Source: Galbibacter sp038433465 (lineage in GTDB: Bacteria; Bacteroidota; Bacteroidia; Flavobacteriales; Flavobacteriaceae). Taken from it: a stretch of DNA of 64,000 nt. The notes under the pieces were generated by a model. The model was not told the DNA's origin and ran no database searches. It saw only the letters and a program-made list of their open reading frames with translations. Positions within the stretch are counted from its first letter, which is position 1. Each line of letters starts with the position of its first letter. Positions 44,500 through 52,120 of the stretch are shown piece after piece. Location of the stretch: assembly GCF_038433465.1 (NCBI RefSeq), contig NZ_JAESVF010000001.1, positions 372,001 to 436,000 on the forward strand. The letters are read 5' to 3'. The position numbers and the translations under genes are program-made.

Positions 44500-45309
44500 T
44501 TGAAAGACCTTGTAGTTGTTGAGAATATAGATAGTGATGAAATCTCAAAAGATTTTGCAGAAACCCATTTCACACATATTTTATGTAAAAATGGAGAAGG
44601 CCATTTTCATTTAAACGACGTAAAACATTCAATCCAAAAAAACGACATTGTAATACTGTTGCCTAATTCAAAAATTAGAGATTTAACTCTCTCAGATAAT
44701 TTTTCAGCAGTCTATCTTTTTTTATCATTCAATTTAATTAGTAAAAACAACCCTGATATTGGTTGGGGTATTAAAGGGTATTTGTTTTCGAAAGAAAATC
44801 CAGTTGTTGCAATAGATGCTAAAACCGTAAAAAAATGCAGTAATTATTTCTTTCTACTTCGTGAAAAGTTTAACGATAATTCACACAGATTCAAAACACA
44901 GATTATAAACTTACAGCTTCAGCTATTTGTTTTAGAAATGTGGAATATTTTGGCAGACAAGATGGAACAAAAATTAAATAGTTTTGATAAAAGTTCTATT
45001 TTTCAAAAATTCCTTCAATTAGTTGAAGCACATTGTATGGAGCATAGAGAGGTAGACTTCTATGCAAACTTATTATTTATCACCCCAAAATATCTTTCTG
45101 AGATATGTAAAAAGAGTAGTGGAAAAAATGCTTCAGAATGGATTCAAAACTACACAACAATACGCCTTATATTACTTCTTCGTAATGAAAGCTTAACGTT
45201 TACCGAAATTGCTGATTCAATGAATTTTTCGAGTCAATCTTTTTTTAGCAGGTATGTAAAAAAAGTTTTAGGCGTAAACCCAACCGAGTATAGAACCAAA
45301 TTAAAATAA
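44500..45309 (+). CDS. AraC-family transcriptional regulator
   Basis: 269 residues if the TTG at 44500 is used; the frame is closed 24 bases upstream and the next Met is far inside, so TTG (or a nearby ATT) must be the start. N-terminal cupin-like sensor, C-terminal double helix-turn-helix of the AraC/XylS kind (about 165-269: LLFITPKYLSEICKKSSG; LTFTEIADSMNFSSQSFFSRY). It faces the reductase operon across 133 bases and is the obvious candidate to control it. Confidence 0.88.
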   Translation: MKDLVVVENIDSDEISKDFAETHFTHILCKNGEGHFHLNDVKHSIQKNDIVILLPNSKIRDLTLSDNFSAVYLFLSFNLISKNNPDIGWGIKGYLFSKENPVVAIDAKTVKKCSNYFFLLREKFNDNSHRFKTQIINLQLQLFVLEMWNILADKMEQKLNSFDKSSIFQKFLQLVEAHCMEHREVDFYANLLFITPKYLSEICKKSSGKNASEWIQNYTTIRLILLLRNESLTFTEIADSMNFSSQSFFSRYVKKVLGVNPTEYRTKLK

Positions 45310-45314
45310 TAAAA

Positions 45315-45710
45315 TTATCCTACTACAACTCCTGCAACATTCATTACAGGCACATTGGTTTCGTTGTTTTCAGAAACTTGATATTCGTCAAAAATAAATT
45401 TCTTTTCGTACAATTTATTATCAGCAAAAAACGTCAAAAAATATTCATTTTTCAGTTTAAAAACATCTTCTTGCAACAGTTCTACTTTTCTAAAAGTTTT
45501 GGCTGGCAAATCGCCCAAACCGTGGCGCATGGTAGTAGTTTTTAATCCACCACCATAGCCTTTAGAAACCAAAATAGAACCTTCAATAGCGGTTTCTCTG
45601 TTGTTTATAAGATAGATATACCATGTTTTTGAGAGGTGTTTTTCATCCCACTCATTTACAGCAGCAACAAATACGTTTTCAGCAATAGGTATTTCGATAT
45701 CTTTTTTCAT
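45315..45710 (-). CDS. Conserved flavobacterial hypothetical protein next to pheS
   Basis: 131 residues without signal or membrane segment. Motifs include AAVNEWDEKHLSKTWYIYLIN, SKGYGGGLKTTTMRHGLGDLP and a tail VPVMNVAGVVVG. Homologues are found in flavobacteria in the same place, sometimes mislabelled as a phenylalanyl-tRNA synthetase subunit. It does not contain synthetase motifs. Role unknown. Seven bases downstream of pheS, so probably cotranscribed. Confidence 0.75.
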   Translation of the reverse strand: MKKDIEIPIAENVFVAAVNEWDEKHLSKTWYIYLINNRETAIEGSILVSKGYGGGLKTTTMRHGLGDLPAKTFRKVELLQEDVFKLKNEYFLTFFADNKLYEKKFIFDEYQVSENNETNVPVMNVAGVVVG

Positions 45711-45717
45711 CTTGAAT

Positions 45718-46737
45718 TTATAAAACCGATTTAAATTGTTTTAAGAAACGAATATCGTTTTCACTCAACATTCTAATATCCGAGATTTGATGAAGCAATA
45801 GCGCAATTCTATCAATTCCCATCCCAAATGCAAACCCAGAATACTCTTTAGAGTCAATTCCGCAGTTCTCAAGTACATTAGGGTCAACCATTCCGCAACC
45901 CATAATTTCCAACCAACCTGTTCCTTTGGTCATTCTATAATCGGTTTCCGTTTCTAGTCCCCAATACACATCTACCTCTGCACTTGGCTCGGTAAACGGA
46001 AAGTACGACGGACGCAAACGTATTTTAGATTTCCCAAACATTTCGGTCGTAAAATATTGTAGTGTTTGTTTTAAGTCGGCAAAAGAAACCCCTTTGTCAA
46101 TATACAAACCTTCTACTTGGTGGAAAAAACAATGCGAACGCGACGAGATAGCTTCGTTTCTAAAAACTCTCCCTGGAGAGATTGTTCGAATAGGTGGTTT
46201 ATTGTTTTCCATGTAACGCACTTGCACCGAAGAGGTGTGCGTACGCAATAACACATCTGGGTTTGTTTGCACAAAAAAAGTGTCTTGCATATCGCGTGCA
46301 GGATGGTATTCTGGTAAATTCAATGCGGTAAAGTTATGCCAGTCGTCTTCAATTTCTGGCCCTTCAGATACATTAAATCCAATACGCGAAAAAATATCTA
46401 TAATTTGATTTTTAACAATCGAAATAGGATGACGCCCTCCAAGCTCTAAAGGCATTGCTGGACGCGTTAAATCGCCATACACATTGGCGGCAGTTTGCGA
46501 ACTCTCTAGCGCTTCCTTCAAAGTATTAACTTTGTCTTGAGCGGCCGTTTTTAACTGATTAATAACTTGCCCAAACTCTTTCTTTTGCTCGTTAGGAACA
46601 TTTTTAAATTCAGTAAAAAAGTCATTCAACAATCCCTTTTTTCCCAAATATTCAATTCTAAAAGCTTCCACCGCATCCAAAGTAGTTGCCGAAAAGCCAT
46701 TTACCTTCTCAATATGCTCCTTAATCGTATTAATCAT
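45718..46737 (-). CDS. pheS: Phenylalanyl-tRNA synthetase alpha subunit
   Basis: About 339 residues from ATG at 46737 (MINTIKEHIEK); a second ATG two codons upstream (46743) is possible. N-terminal coiled-coil (about 1-90), then the class II catalytic core: HPISIVKNQIIDIF, motif 2 TSSVQVRYM ... PIRTISPGRVFRNE and motif 3 GFAFGMGIDRIALLLH. Adds Phe to tRNA-Phe with PheT, which is not in the window. Followed by the conserved hypothetical gene. Confidence 0.96.
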   Translation of the reverse strand: MINTIKEHIEKVNGFSATTLDAVEAFRIEYLGKKGLLNDFFTEFKNVPNEQKKEFGQVINQLKTAAQDKVNTLKEALESSQTAANVYGDLTRPAMPLELGGRHPISIVKNQIIDIFSRIGFNVSEGPEIEDDWHNFTALNLPEYHPARDMQDTFFVQTNPDVLLRTHTSSVQVRYMENNKPPIRTISPGRVFRNEAISSRSHCFFHQVEGLYIDKGVSFADLKQTLQYFTTEMFGKSKIRLRPSYFPFTEPSAEVDVYWGLETETDYRMTKGTGWLEIMGCGMVDPNVLENCGIDSKEYSGFAFGMGIDRIALLLHQISDIRMLSENDIRFLKQFKSVL

Positions 46738-46859
46738 AGCCATTTTTTCTTTGAAAGCGCAAATTTAAAGATTTCTACACATATAATATAGTTTCCAACC
46801 ACTTAATTATATTTTTAAGAAGCCCTTCATTTGGCGTGTATTTATTAAAGCTGTTACCT

Positions 46860-46881
46860 GCCTGCCTGACGGTAGGCAGGC
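46860..46881. repeat. Small GC-rich inverted repeat
   Basis: GCCTGCCT-GACGGT-AGGCAGGC, perfect 8-bp arms in the gap between pheS and the next gene. The same GCCTGCC/GGCAGGC words occur inside the 163-bp element and repeat copy 1, so it is probably a remnant of an intergenic repeat. The plus side ends in TTTC, too short for a terminator. Confidence 0.5.
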
Positions 46882-46944
46882 TTTCACTACTACACGGTAG
46901 TACGCTCAATCAGGGCTAGCAGTATAATGTAGTGTGTATTTGCA

Positions 46945-47301
46945 CTAGTTTAAATATCCGTTTTCCGAAAAGTAATTTACAATTGCCTCCTTCATTAAAA
47001 CCGACTGTTCGCCAGCTTTTAGTGTTGGGAGTTGCTCTTTTATTTGGTAATGAGGCCAACCATCGTCGTCAAAAAAATCAAACTCATAATATCCGTATGG
47101 CTCCAAAAGTCGACAAATAGCAATATGCATTAAATTTACTTTTTCGTCCTTTTTAAACTTTCGGTTAAGTTGCCCTAACTCTTGTACGCCAATTAAATAA
47201 ATTATGGCGTCGAGCTCTAATACATCGCCATCTGCAAATTGGTTGGATAGTTTTTCAACCAACAAATCCCATTTCATTTTCAAAACCTCGTCTCTTGCCA
47301 T
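46945..47301 (-). CDS. Conserved Bacteroidota hypothetical protein
   Basis: 118 residues, mostly helical and acidic, no signal or membrane part. Features: LSNQFADGDVLELDAIIYLIGVQELGQLNR and CRLLEPYGYYEFDFFDDDGWPHYQ, a pattern that recurs in proteins of unknown role in this phylum. A short gene by itself; a palindrome-rich repeat begins 71 bases upstream of its ATG. Confidence 0.75.
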   Translation of the reverse strand: MARDEVLKMKWDLLVEKLSNQFADGDVLELDAIIYLIGVQELGQLNRKFKKDEKVNLMHIAICRLLEPYGYYEFDFFDDDGWPHYQIKEQLPTLKAGEQSVLMKEAIVNYFSENGYLN

Positions 47302-47371
47302 GTCTAAATTTTAAGGCAAAAGTAAGAAGATAATTTGGCTATTCACGAATTGAAATTTTAGAATTTTAAAT

Positions 47372-47787
47372 AACCTCAGTTCTATATAAACTTCAATATA
47401 GAGGAGTTTTAGCTACTTGTATTTCCGCTATTTATTAATGTGATTATCCAGAATCTGTCATTATGCACTGTCACCTCGAGCCTGCCTTTGTCGGCAGACA
47501 GGCGTAGTCGAGAGGTTATTCGACTTAACAAGCTTTAAATAGGGTCTCGACTACGCTCGACCTGACATTTTATTATTGATATAACACATTACGGATATTC
47601 AACTTAATAATGCTTTCATTTTTATCTTGACACAAAAACGAAACAAAAAAGTCAAGACTGATTAAAAAAGCATTAGAAAATCTACGGAAACAACCGCCAC
47701 AGATAAAAAGAACTCGCTACGCTCAAACAGCTTTTTATCTTTCGTCCAACACCGCTTCCTTGATTTTCAATACTTTTTAAATAGGTC
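47372..47787 (+). repeat. Palindrome-rich repeat, copy 4, carrying a MITE
   Basis: AACCTCAGTTCTATATAAAC, then the 163-bp element, then ATCTTGACACAAAAACGAAAC, GTCAAGAC, CTACGG, AGATAAAAAG/CTTTTTATCT hairpin and TACTTTTTAAATAGGTC. The element's insertion point is in the left, less conserved part, just before the TCTTGACAC word. Confidence 0.7.
47441..47603 (+). mobile_element. 163-bp MITE-like element, copy C
   Basis: Starts TGATTATCCAGAATC, ends GGATATTCAAC. Flanks TTATTAATG (47432-47440) and TTAATAATG (47604-47612), 8 of 9 identical. Its ends are imperfect inverted repeats (TTATCCAGAAT vs ATATCCGTAAT, 8/11). Same internal hairpins as copies A and B. Confidence 0.8.
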
Positions 47788-47909
47788 AATTTTATCATAT
47801 TTTCATCATAATTATTTCAAACTCAATTTAAATCCGTTGTTTCACCAATACGCAAACCATTCTCACAATAGTAATTGAGATCTAAATCTCTATTATCGAG
47901 TAAAAATGT

Positions 47910-47917
47910 ATATTTGT
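47910..47917 (+). promoter_or_regulatory. -7 box of the CvpA promoter
   Basis: TATATTTG fully matches TAnnTTTG, 16 bases before the ATG. No TTG lies 17-19 bases upstream. Confidence 0.4.
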
Positions 47918-47933
47918 TAAAATCATTCATACA

Positions 47934-48428
47934 ATGAATTACATTGACATTATTTTAGGCGGACTCATATTGTTTGGAGTTATTCGTGGTTTTATGAAAG
48001 GCCTTTTTATTGAAGTAGCCTCTTTGGTTGCTTTAATTTTAGGAATTTACGGCGCTATTCACTTCTCATATTTTGTGGGCGATTTTTTAAAAGAACGCGT
48101 TGCTTGGGATGAACAATATGTAAGTCTTACTGCTTTTGCTATCACATTTATCATTATCATTTTGGCGGTTTCTCTTATCGGGAAACTCCTTACCAAAGTT
48201 GCAAATTTTGCCGCACTCGGACTTTTAAACAGGCTGTTTGGCGGACTTTTCGGCGGACTAAAAATGGCGGTTATTCTTGGTGCAATTTTAATTTTTATCG
48301 ATAGAAGCAACCAAACTTTCGATTTTATCAGTCCGGAAACTATCGAAAATTCCGTGACTTACAACCCCGTAAAAGAGCTAGGAAACACAGTATTCGATTG
48401 GGTGTTAAGAGAAAGAAACAGTCTTTAA
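47934..48428 (+). CDS. CvpA-family membrane protein
   Basis: 164 residues, four transmembrane segments. The N-terminal NYIDIILGGLILFGVIRGFMKGLFIE and the small-residue helix NRLFGGLFGGLKMAVILGAIL are characteristic. Related to the colicin V production protein; in other bacteria it supports envelope stress resistance. Single gene, with a bidirectional terminator downstream. Confidence 0.9.
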   Translation: MNYIDIILGGLILFGVIRGFMKGLFIEVASLVALILGIYGAIHFSYFVGDFLKERVAWDEQYVSLTAFAITFIIIILAVSLIGKLLTKVANFAALGLLNRLFGGLFGGLKMAVILGAILIFIDRSNQTFDFISPETIENSVTYNPVKELGNTVFDWVLRERNSL

Positions 48429-48454
48429 TTTTCAGTATAAAAATTACAAAACAT

Positions 48455-48487
48455 AAAAAGCCTCCGATAGTACTATCGGAGGCTTTT
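48455..48487. terminator. Bidirectional terminator
   Basis: AAAAAGCCTCCGATAG-TA-CTATCGGAGGCTTTT, T-runs on both strands. It separates the convergent cvpA and carbonic anhydrase genes. Confidence 0.92.
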
Positions 48488-48516
48488 AACATTAACCATT
48501 TTAAAAAAATAAATGT

Positions 48517-49143
48517 TTAATCTAAATGGTAAATTTCCATGATGTTTTTCAAAATTCCATCAAAATCAATCTTTAAATCGATTAATTTTCCTGTTTTAAT
48601 ATCGAAAACCCAACCATGAACTTTTAATCCTCTATCTCTAAATGCTTTTTGCACAGTTGCTGTTTTTATCAAGTTTACACACTGCTCTTGTACATTTAAC
48701 TCTACCAATCTGTCGTAACGTTGGTCTTCGTCATCAATAGCATTTAACTCTGTTTTGTGTAAACGATATACGTCTCTAATGTTTCTTAACCATGGGTTTA
48801 ACAACCCTAAATCTGCCGACTGCATTGCGGCTTTTACACCACCACATGAATAATGCCCGCAAACTACAACATGATTTACTTTTAAATGGTTTACAGCATA
48901 ATCTAAAACCGACATAGCGTTTAGGTCGGTACCAACTACCATATTGGCAATGTTTCTGTGTACAAAAACATCTCCAGGGCCTAGACCCATTAAATCTTCG
49001 GCAGTAACTCTACTGTCTGAGCAACCAATATAAAGTAACTCCGGACTTTGTCCTTTTCCTAATTCTTCAAAATAGTTGGCATCGCCATCGAGTTTAGACT
49101 TTATCCAGCTTTTATTATTTTCAAATACTTTTTCTAAGTTCAT
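48517..49143 (-). CDS. Beta-class carbonic anhydrase
   Basis: 208 residues, a complete beta-CA. Zinc ligands C41 (GCSDSR), H97 and C100 (GHYSCGG); the D43-R45 dyad is in place. Interconverts CO2 and bicarbonate in the cytoplasm. The SulP transporter gene lies 33 bases upstream on the same strand, so bicarbonate brought in or exchanged can be used or balanced there. Confidence 0.95.
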   Translation of the reverse strand: MNLEKVFENNKSWIKSKLDGDANYFEELGKGQSPELLYIGCSDSRVTAEDLMGLGPGDVFVHRNIANMVVGTDLNAMSVLDYAVNHLKVNHVVVCGHYSCGGVKAAMQSADLGLLNPWLRNIRDVYRLHKTELNAIDDEDQRYDRLVELNVQEQCVNLIKTATVQKAFRDRGLKVHGWVFDIKTGKLIDLKIDFDGILKNIMEIYHLD

Positions 49144-49176
49144 CGTTAATTAGTTTTATTCAATTAATTAATATTT

Positions 49177-50757
49177 TTAGGCGGCTTCTTTTGATTTCGA
49201 TTTAAAAAAGTTTGTAAAATTCTTCGGATTGTAAACAGTACCTCTTTCAGAAATCAACTTTACTTCAATATTTTTTTCTTTCGCTTTGATTGCAAAATCA
49301 TCTAAAATCTCAAGAATGTCATAATTCAAACGAATAGTTTTTCGAACATCTAATTCGAGTAAGGTATCGTTTGGCAACGCATTTAATTCTTTTAAAATAG
49401 CTCCTTTATTCAAAAAAGAAACTTCTTCTGCCAATGTCATTTTCACTACATGGCTACCGTCATCAGACTTTTCAATGTGTAAAAAATGAGAATTTTGATA
49501 GTTTTTAATTAAGATTGAAGTAATTCCTACAGCCAATCCTAAACCAATTCCCATTAACAAATCAGTAAACACCACTCCAGCAACAGTTACAATAAAAGGA
49601 ATAAATTGATCTTTTCCTAACTTGTACATTTGTTTAAAAAGTGCTGGTTTTGCCAGTTTGTACCCTACAATTAATAAAATTGCGGCTAACACTGCTAGCG
49701 GAATTTTATTAAGTAATCTAGGGATCAAAATTACGGATCCTAATAGAAAAAATCCATGTAAAATTGCCGATAATTTTGTTTTCCCTCCCGATTGTAAGTT
49801 TGCCGAACTACGTACAATAACTTGTGTAATTGGTAACCCTCCAATTAATCCTGACACCATATTCCCTGCGCCTTGTGCAAATAATTCTCGGTTGGTAGGT
49901 GTGGTTCGTTTTTCAGGGTCTAATTTGTCGGTTGCTTCTACACATAAAAGTGTTTCTAAACTAGCCACAATTGCAATCGTGAAAGCTGTAACCCATACTT
50001 GCGGATTGGATAAGGCTCCAAAATTTGGCAACGTAAACTGCCCAATAAAGTCGTCTGCGCTTTCTGGCACTGGTACTTTTACCAAGTGATCGTTTGCAAT
50101 GGCAATAGACGAACTTGGATCTATCGATGTGTAATAAATAATACCAACAACTACGGCTACTAGAGGTCCTGGTACAATTTTAAAAATATCGTGCTTTTTG
50201 GATAATACTTTATCCCATAATAGCAAAATAGCCAAAGAAACTGTTGTAACTAAAAGTGCTCCTGGAGAAATAAAATCGAACATCGAACCCAATGCCGAAA
50301 AGGTATTTTCACCATCAAGTTGGAAAAAATTTAGGTCGCCTTCATAATCTTTATCGTAACCAAAAGCGTGCGGTATTTGTTTTAAAAAGATAATAATACC
50401 AATAGCGGCCAACATTCCTTTAATTACAGATGAAGGGAAATAATACCCAATAATACCTGCTCTTAAAGCGCCAAGTGCAATTTGAATGGCACCTCCAATA
50501 ACTACGGCCACTAAAAAATTTTCAAAGCCAAGGTTTCCAATAGCGCTCAGTACTATTACTGCCAATCCTGCTGCTGGTCCACTTACTCCAATTGAAGATC
50601 CACTAATACTTCCTACAACAACACCTCCTACAATTCCGGCAATAAGTCCAGAAAATAAAGGTGCTCCACTCGCCAAGGCAATTCCTAAACATAAAGGTAG
50701 TGCTACAAAAAACACTACGAGACTCGCAGGAATATCGTTTTTTAAATGCTTAAACAT
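49177..50757 (-). CDS. SulP-family anion (probably bicarbonate) transporter
   Basis: 526 residues. About twelve transmembrane segments with the SulP hallmark FFVALPLCLGIALASGAPLFSGLIAG and SVSGPAAGL-like substrate loop (GVSGPAAGLAVIVL), then a C-terminal STAS domain (about 430-515, DTLLELDVRKTIRLNYDILEIL). Pairing with carbonic anhydrase suggests bicarbonate as substrate rather than sulfate; this is an inference. First gene of a two-gene operon. Confidence 0.92.
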   Translation of the reverse strand: MFKHLKNDIPASLVVFFVALPLCLGIALASGAPLFSGLIAGIVGGVVVGSISGSSIGVSGPAAGLAVIVLSAIGNLGFENFLVAVVIGGAIQIALGALRAGIIGYYFPSSVIKGMLAAIGIIIFLKQIPHAFGYDKDYEGDLNFFQLDGENTFSALGSMFDFISPGALLVTTVSLAILLLWDKVLSKKHDIFKIVPGPLVAVVVGIIYYTSIDPSSSIAIANDHLVKVPVPESADDFIGQFTLPNFGALSNPQVWVTAFTIAIVASLETLLCVEATDKLDPEKRTTPTNRELFAQGAGNMVSGLIGGLPITQVIVRSSANLQSGGKTKLSAILHGFFLLGSVILIPRLLNKIPLAVLAAILLIVGYKLAKPALFKQMYKLGKDQFIPFIVTVAGVVFTDLLMGIGLGLAVGITSILIKNYQNSHFLHIEKSDDGSHVVKMTLAEEVSFLNKGAILKELNALPNDTLLELDVRKTIRLNYDILEILDDFAIKAKEKNIEVKLISERGTVYNPKNFTNFFKSKSKEAA

Positions 50758-50876
50758 AATTATATATTTTGTTTCACTTTCGTGAAAGGTCGGTTAAAGT
50801 TTTTATTTAAATCTGAAATTAAACGGTGTAAACAACAAACTAAAACTGATTAAAATTATAAAAAGTTTAGTTTGTT

Positions 50877-51185
50877 TTAACTTACTTCTGGAGGAGGAAT
50901 TACAACATCAATAACTTGGTTGTAATGGTATTTATTGTAATAATGAAAGTTCTCTTTATCTGTTAAAATTTGAGAGATGTTGAAGTGTATCTCTTTTGGA
51001 AAAGGAAGTTCTTTAAGCTCTTTATGTTCGCTTGTAGGTTTCGTTTCTTTTTTTTCTTCTTCCAAATTATAAAAATAAGCCACATCAGTATTTTCCTCGA
51101 TAACTATTATAATTGTTGGAGCCATCAAGAAACTACTGAATATCATCAGAAAAAAGCAAATGAGTATTTTTTTACTTTTATTCAA
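50877..51185 (-). CDS. Small exported/anchored hypothetical protein
   Basis: 102 residues. Hydrophobic N-terminus (ILICFFLMIFSSFLMAPTIIIVIEE) followed by charged soluble part with Lys/Glu and Tyr/Asn clusters, ending VVIPPPEVS. No family recognised with certainty; homologues appear as short conserved hypotheticals near SulP genes in flavobacteria. 120 bases upstream of the SulP gene. Role unknown. Confidence 0.6.
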   Translation of the reverse strand: MNKSKKILICFFLMIFSSFLMAPTIIIVIEENTDVAYFYNLEEEKKETKPTSEHKELKELPFPKEIHFNISQILTDKENFHYYNKYHYNQVIDVVIPPPEVS

Positions 51186-51340
51186 TTCAACTTAGTTTTA
51201 CCAATTAGTCAGATTTTAAATAATTCAGCATAAAAAACTAAATTACAAAACACTTTAACCCACTGTAATTTAACTTACAAGAGTTTCAGCTTTACTGCTA
51301 AAGATACTATTTTTTTCGAGATTCTAAGAAGATATTTTCT

Positions 51341-52120
51341 TTAAAAGTCTTTGATTTCTTTTAAATCTGAATCTGGCAACCAACCTATTTTTCCGTCAGC
51401 CAACTTAATTTTTCGCCAAGACCCTAAGGTGTCTAAGACGTTTACTTTGGTTCCCTCGTGAAGCAGAAACACTTCTGTGCTTCCCATATTTGGTTCGGAC
51501 ATCACCGCTGCTTCTTGCGAAAAAATAATTGCAGGACGCTTTTTAACCTCAGCGCCATATTGATAATAAGCAACACCATAACATGCTACCGCAGCCAATA
51601 AAAACAACATACTAATGGTAAAATAAACTCGCTTTTTGGTGTGATAATCGGCAAAATAATACAGTAAAAAAGCAATTACAAATACCAACATACAAACGAT
51701 TGCTAAAACACCCCACGATGAAAATGTAAGTTTCTCAACAATATTGCTAGTTAACTTATCAAACCCCGTTTTAGGCATAACATCAATAGCATCGACTGTC
51801 ATGTTTTGTGCATACTGTAAATTATTTTGTATATCTGCATCGTTGGGCGCCAACAATAAAGCTTTTTCGTAATAATAAATACTTGGCGCTATTTGGTTGA
51901 GTTTGTAATAACTGTTCGCCAAATTGTAATATAACGCTGCAGAATGCTGCCCGCTTTCTGTAATTTCAAGATATTTCTCAATAGCTTCTTGATATTGCTT
52001 AGCTGTATACAAATCGTTTGCTTGCTTAAATTGGTCTTGCTGTTGCGCAAACCCAATAAAGCTACATATCATTACGATGACGAATAAAAATCTGCTATGT
52101 AAATTAGAACTCTTCATCAT
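51341..52120 (-). CDS. batE: BatE: TPR and SH3-like protein
   Basis: 259 residues. Signal peptide (FIGFAQ), TPR pairs (about 30-110: AAIYYNLANSYYKLNQIAPSIYYYEKAL-like), one membrane helix near 140-160 and a second near 170, and a C-terminal SH3-like domain (VNVLDTLGSWRKIKLADGKIGWLPDSDL). Last gene of the aerotolerance operon; its ATG overlaps the batD stop (ATGA). Likely periplasmic partner in the Bat complex. Confidence 0.88.
   Translation of the reverse strand: MMKSSNLHSRFLFVIVMICSFIGFAQQQDQFKQANDLYTAKQYQEAIEKYLEITESGQHSAALYYNLANSYYKLNQIAPSIYYYEKALLLAPNDADIQNNLQYAQNMTVDAIDVMPKTGFDKLTSNIVEKLTFSSWGVLAIVCMLVFVIAFLLYYFADYHTKKRVYFTISMLFLLAAVACYGVAYYQYGAEVKKRPAIIFSQEAAVMSEPNMGSTEVFLLHEGTKVNVLDTLGSWRKIKLADGKIGWLPDSDLKEIKDF

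Larger units (their letters stand above)
47302..47933. other. 632-base gap with mobile and palindromic repeats upstream of cvpA
   Basis: Holds a palindrome-rich repeat (47372-47787) carrying the 163-bp element (47441-47603), a 21-base motif shared with 18635-18655 (47886-47906) and a TATATTTG box (47910-47917) before the CvpA gene. No other gene. Confidence 0.7.

Noticed and set aside
44370..44573. 67-residue minus-strand frame between the reductase and AraC genes
   Set aside because: Overlaps the AraC start and promoter region; no homology features.
46860..46881. Terminator after the 118-residue gene
   Set aside because: Stem is strong, but the T-run is only three bases; treated as repeat remnant.
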